Shown one piece after another: positions 6,686-8,779 of a stretch of DNA of 8,779 bases; the stretch's first letter is position 1, and every line of letters starts with the position of its first letter. Under the pieces are notes generated by a model. It was given only the letters and a program-made list of their open reading frames with translations, made no database searches and was not told the origin of the DNA. A program made the translations under genes and the position numbers. The stretch comes from an uncultured Muribaculaceae bacterium (lineage in GTDB: Bacteria > Bacteroidota > Bacteroidia > Bacteroidales > Muribaculaceae): NCBI GenBank assembly GCA_934636465.1, contig CAKUAR010000038.1, forward strand, positions 1 to 8,779. Direction: 5' to 3'.

Positions 6686-7696
6686 TTATTTTGCAAGAGC
6701 TTGAGCCACGTCAACTGCCACGGCCACTGTGCAGCCCACCATAGGGTTGTTGCCAATGCCGAGGAAGCCCATCATCTCAACGTGTGCAGGAACTGAAGAA
6801 GAACCTGCGAATTGAGCGTCAGAGTGCATGCGGCCCATAGTGTCGGTCATACCATAGCTTGCAGGACCTGCAGCCATGTTGTCTGGGTGAAGAGTGCGGC
6901 CTGTGCCACCACCAGAAGCAACGCTGAAGTAAGGAAGACCCTTGAGGTTGCGCTCTTTCTTGTAAGTTCCTGCCACTGGGTGCTGGAAGCGGGTTGGGTT
7001 GGTAGAGTTACCTGTGATTGACACGTCAACGCCCTCTTTCCACATGATGGCCACGCCTTCGCGCACGTCGTCGGCACCATAGCATTTCACTTTGGCGCGC
7101 TCGCCGTTGCTGTAAGCAGTCTCAGAAACCACGTTCAGCTCGCCAGTGAAGTAGTCGAATTGAGTTTGTACATAAGTGAAACCGTTGATGCGGCTGATGA
7201 TTTTGGCAGCGTCTTTGCCAAGACCGTTCAAGATAACGCGCAGAGGCTCTTTGCGCACCTTGTTGGCAGCACCGGCAATCTTGATTGCGCCTTCAGCAGC
7301 AGCGAAGCTCTCGTGACCTGCCAAGAAAGCGAAGCATTTGGTCTCGTCACGGAGCAGACGGGCTGCAAGGTTACCGTGACCGATACCCACCTTGCGGTCG
7401 TCGGCTACACTTCCAGGAATGCAGAATGATTGCAGGCCCAAACCGATGGCCTCGGCAGCGTCGGCAGCGTTTTTGCAGCCTTTCTTCAGTGCGATTGCAG
7501 CGCCCACCACATAGGCCCACTTTGCATTTTCAAAGCAGATGCGCTGTGTTTCCTCGCAAGTTTTATAAGGATCGATACCATACTGGTCGCAAATGGCGTT
7601 GGCTTCTTCAATGTCTTTGATGCCAGCAGCGTTAAGGGCAGCAAGAATCTGCTTTTCGCGACGGTCTTGTGATTCAAAACTAACTTTTCTAATCAT
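6686..7696 (-). CDS. GGGtGRT protein (function unknown)
   Basis: A 336-residue protein carrying the name-giving motif GGGTGRT at residues 262-268, inside SVASGGGTGRTLHPDNMAAG. This family is known by that motif, and I know of no proven reaction. The sequence is predicted soluble: no signal peptide or membrane segment is apparent. Eight cysteines are scattered (36, 47, 54, 74, 92, 121, 205, 322) without a clear CxxC cluster. The glycine-rich motif, and others such as GFLGIGNNPMVG (310-321) and GVDVSITGN (222-230), suggest a ligand or phosphate-binding fold, but this is inference. The gene lies 18 bases after the NifU-like gene and has a strong ribosome binding site, so the two are almost certainly co-expressed. 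A role connected with Fe-S clusters is suggested only by this neighbour. Confidence 0.9.
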   Translation of the reverse strand: MIRKVSFESQDRREKQILAALNAAGIKDIEEANAICDQYGIDPYKTCEETQRICFENAKWAYVVGAAIALKKGCKNAADAAEAIGLGLQSFCIPGSVADDRKVGIGHGNLAARLLRDETKCFAFLAGHESFAAAEGAIKIAGAANKVRKEPLRVILNGLGKDAAKIISRINGFTYVQTQFDYFTGELNVVSETAYSNGERAKVKCYGADDVREGVAIMWKEGVDVSITGNSTNPTRFQHPVAGTYKKERNLKGLPYFSVASGGGTGRTLHPDNMAAGPASYGMTDTMGRMHSDAQFAGSSSVPAHVEMMGFLGIGNNPMVGCTVAVAVDVAQALAK

Positions 7697-7704
7697 AGCT
7701 ATAT

Positions 7705-7711
7705 CCTCCTT
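7705..7711 (-). promoter_or_regulatory. Strong Shine-Dalgarno site for the GGGtGRT gene
   Basis: On the minus strand AAGGAGG lies 8 bases before the ATG at 7696, inside the 18-base gap after the NifU-like gene. It is a full-strength ribosome binding site. No comparable site is seen before the other genes in the window, which fits the usual leaderless-of-SD style of Bacteroidota. It also supports this start codon. Confidence 0.85.
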
Positions 7712-7714
7712 ATA

Positions 7715-8407
7715 TTATTCTTTACGTGGGTCAATATACTTAGCTGCATTCTCGAAACGGCCATAGTGTCCTTTGGCTGCTGCAAGGGCATCTTCAGGTG
7801 TGCTGCCCTTCTTGAGAGCATCAGTGAATTTGCCAAGGCTCACAAACTCGTAGCCGATAACTTCGTCGTTCTCGTCGAGAGCCATGCGTGTCACATAGCC
7901 TTCGGTCATCTCCAAGTAACGCACGCCTTTGGCCTTTGTGCCAAACATTGTGCCAACCTGGCTGCGGAGTCCCTTGCCAAGGTCTTCAAGAGAAGCACCA
8001 ACCACAAGACCACCCTCGCTGAACGCGCTTTGAGTGCGGCCATACACAATCTGGAGGAACAATTCACGCATTGCAGTGTTGATGGCGTCACACACCAAGT
8101 CGGTGTTCAAAGCTTCGAGAATTGTTTTGCCAGGAAGAATCTCGGCAGCCATAGCTGCAGAGTGGGTCATACCAGAGCAACCGATAGTCTCGATGAGACA
8201 TTCCTCGATAACACCGTTTTTCACATTGAGCGAAAGTTTGCAAGCTCCTTGTTGAGGGGCACACCAGCCAATTCCGTGGGTAAAGCCCGAAACATCTTTA
8301 ATTTCTTTTGATCTAACCCATTTACCCTCCTCTGGGATTGGAGCGGAAGGATGGTTAGCACCCTTTGCTACGCAGCACATGTTCTGTACTTCCTGTGAAT
8401 AAACCAT
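7715..8407 (-). CDS. NifU-like iron-sulfur cluster assembly scaffold protein
   Basis: A 230-residue cytosolic protein with an N-terminal domain like NifU/IscU, the scaffold on which Fe-S clusters are built. The region GACKLSLNVKNGVIEECLIE (54-73), followed by IGCSGMTHSAAMAAEILPGKT (75-95), matches the IscU pattern of a Cys on a beta strand and a GC-x-x-x-x-(S/A) turn, then a helix ending in GKT. Cys56, Cys77 and Cys106 are the likely cluster ligands. Cys11, Cys12, Cys49 and Cys70 are extra. The remaining part (about 125-230) is longer than classic IscU and I cannot name it; it is not the CxxC C-terminal domain of NifU. The gene leads the two-gene unit with GGGtGRT. It might instead serve a specific partner rather than general cluster supply, since no nifS/iscS cysteine desulfurase is nearby. 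Confidence 0.88.
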   Translation of the reverse strand: MVYSQEVQNMCCVAKGANHPSAPIPEEGKWVRSKEIKDVSGFTHGIGWCAPQQGACKLSLNVKNGVIEECLIETIGCSGMTHSAAMAAEILPGKTILEALNTDLVCDAINTAMRELFLQIVYGRTQSAFSEGGLVVGASLEDLGKGLRSQVGTMFGTKAKGVRYLEMTEGYVTRMALDENDEVIGYEFVSLGKFTDALKKGSTPEDALAAAKGHYGRFENAAKYIDPRKE

Positions 8408-8468
8408 AATAGTTTGTTTTAAAATAATAGTACTTTATTCTAAAGTTTTTTGAAATTTCTCAACAGTG

Positions 8469-8483
8469 AAGAACTGAGTTCTT
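8469..8483. promoter_or_regulatory. Perfect 15-base palindrome in the NifU-like leader
   Basis: AAGAACT-G-AGTTCTT has 7-base perfect arms around one central base. It falls about 15-30 bases into the predicted leader of the NifU-like gene. It could be a repressor site or a short RNA hairpin, though the 1-base loop makes a DNA-binding site more likely. Confidence 0.5.
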
Positions 8484-8504
8484 AGTCAACATTTCTTGTT
8501 TCTG

Positions 8505-8512
8505 CAAAATTA
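8505..8512 (-). promoter_or_regulatory. -7 promoter box for the NifU-like/GGGtGRT unit
   Basis: The minus strand reads TAATTTTG, matching the -7 consensus TAnnTTTG. Transcription would start near 8498 and give a leader of about 90 bases. There is no TTTG at the expected -33 position; a palindrome lies there instead, which hints at activator or repressor control. Confidence 0.55.
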
Positions 8513-8532
8513 CTCAAAAAAATCCAAAACCG

Positions 8533-8547
8533 CTCTACGTCGTAGAG
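8533..8547. promoter_or_regulatory. Perfect 15-base palindrome at the -33 region (candidate operator)
   Basis: CTCTACG-T-CGTAGAG has 7-base perfect arms around one base. It lies 20 bases upstream of the -7 box, where the -33 element should be. A bound protein would therefore contact or block the polymerase. The CTAC...GTAG core loosely resembles BlaI/MecI-family operators, but the spacing differs by one base and the regulator is unknown. Confidence 0.55.
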
Positions 8548-8647
8548 TTAATTGTGGTGAATTTAGCAGCAAAAATGAGGCGAAATGCTGTGTGTCGGCA
8601 TTAGGAAACGTCGGCGGCAAGGTGTGCGTGTGGCTCAATGGGGCGCA

Positions 8648-8707
8648 TCACATGCGCTGACGCGCGAAGCTGAACGCCACGCCGTCGAGCACAAGCACCA
8701 GCGTGAA
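8648..8707 (-). pseudogene. 3' fragment of a gene cut by the insertion sequence
   Basis: Reading the minus strand from the IS edge gives FTLVLVLDGVAFSFARQRM and then TGA (8648-8650). The mix of hydrophobic residues followed by an RQR tail looks like the last membrane helix of a permease or similar protein. It could also be chance, because only about 19 residues are left. GC-rich codon use is unlike the AT-rich spacer next to it, which favours real coding sequence. The rest of the gene should lie beyond the IS, outside the window. No specific family is claimed. Confidence 0.4.
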
Positions 8708-8708
8708 G

Positions 8709-8779
8709 TGACCCCAAAAAGTTGGACAGGTTATTAACTATCCGATTTGAGAAAGAGTTCGGTATTGCACCGGACTCTT
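8709..8779 (-). mobile_element. IS3-family insertion sequence, right end (partial)
   Basis: The element begins with TGACCCCAAAAAGTTGGACAGG at 8709-8730, a terminal inverted repeat of the type found on IS3-family elements, starting with the expected TG. The end of a transposase frame follows directly inside. Most of the element lies right of the window, so completeness and target duplication cannot be judged. Confidence 0.8.
8738..8779 (-). CDS. IS3-family transposase OrfB, C-terminal end (partial)
   Basis: The minus strand encodes KSPVQYRTLSQIG and a TAG stop at 8738-8740. The SPVQYR sequence matches the well-kept (M/K)SPVEYR ending of IS3-family OrfB integrases, after the DDE catalytic domain. 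Only 13 residues are inside the window. The stop codon is 7 bases inside the terminal repeat, the normal layout for these elements. Confidence 0.8.
   Translation of the reverse strand, partial: KSPVQYRTLSQIG

Overview
The window looks like a Bacteroidales chromosome, probably a gut member such as a Muribaculaceae or Prevotella relative; the rank below order is a guess. The grounds are the -33/-7 promoters of Bacteroidota type (TTTG, then TAnnTTTG), the near absence of Shine-Dalgarno sites, Bacteroidota-like PfkB and ABC-F proteins, and a NifU-like/GGGtGRT gene pair typical of gut anaerobes.

Layout. (1) Bases 1-27 are the 3' end of a 5S rRNA, the tail of an rRNA operon, followed by a strong intrinsic terminator. 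(2) Bases 75-980 contain no convincing gene. They hold three copies of a structured repeat, two in one direction and a diverged third inverted between them, plus a 19-base tandem duplication and strongly skewed base composition. (3) A good Bacteroidota promoter at 983-1014 drives a PfkB-family sugar or nucleoside kinase, followed on the same strand by a Uup-type ABC-F ATPase. (4) A 320-base AT-rich gap separates these from a convergent minus-strand unit: trmH-type rRNA/tRNA methyltransferase followed by radA. (5) A second minus-strand unit holds a NifU-like Fe-S scaffold protein and the GGGtGRT protein, ended by a clear terminator. (6) The right edge carries the end of an IS3-family insertion sequence, which appears to have cut off the 3' end of another minus-strand gene.

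Functionally, the plus-strand pair is a metabolic kinase next to a ribosome-associated ATPase, with no obvious link. trmH-radA combines RNA modification with recombination repair and is probably just a housekeeping operon. The NifU-like/GGGtGRT pair is the most interesting gene system. The two are tightly spaced, the second has a rare strong Shine-Dalgarno site, and two perfect 15-base palindromes sit in and near the promoter. Its biochemical role is not known to me. The most unusual non-coding signal is the repeat family next to the rRNA operon: stem sequences change between copies in ways that keep pairing, while the loops stay the same.
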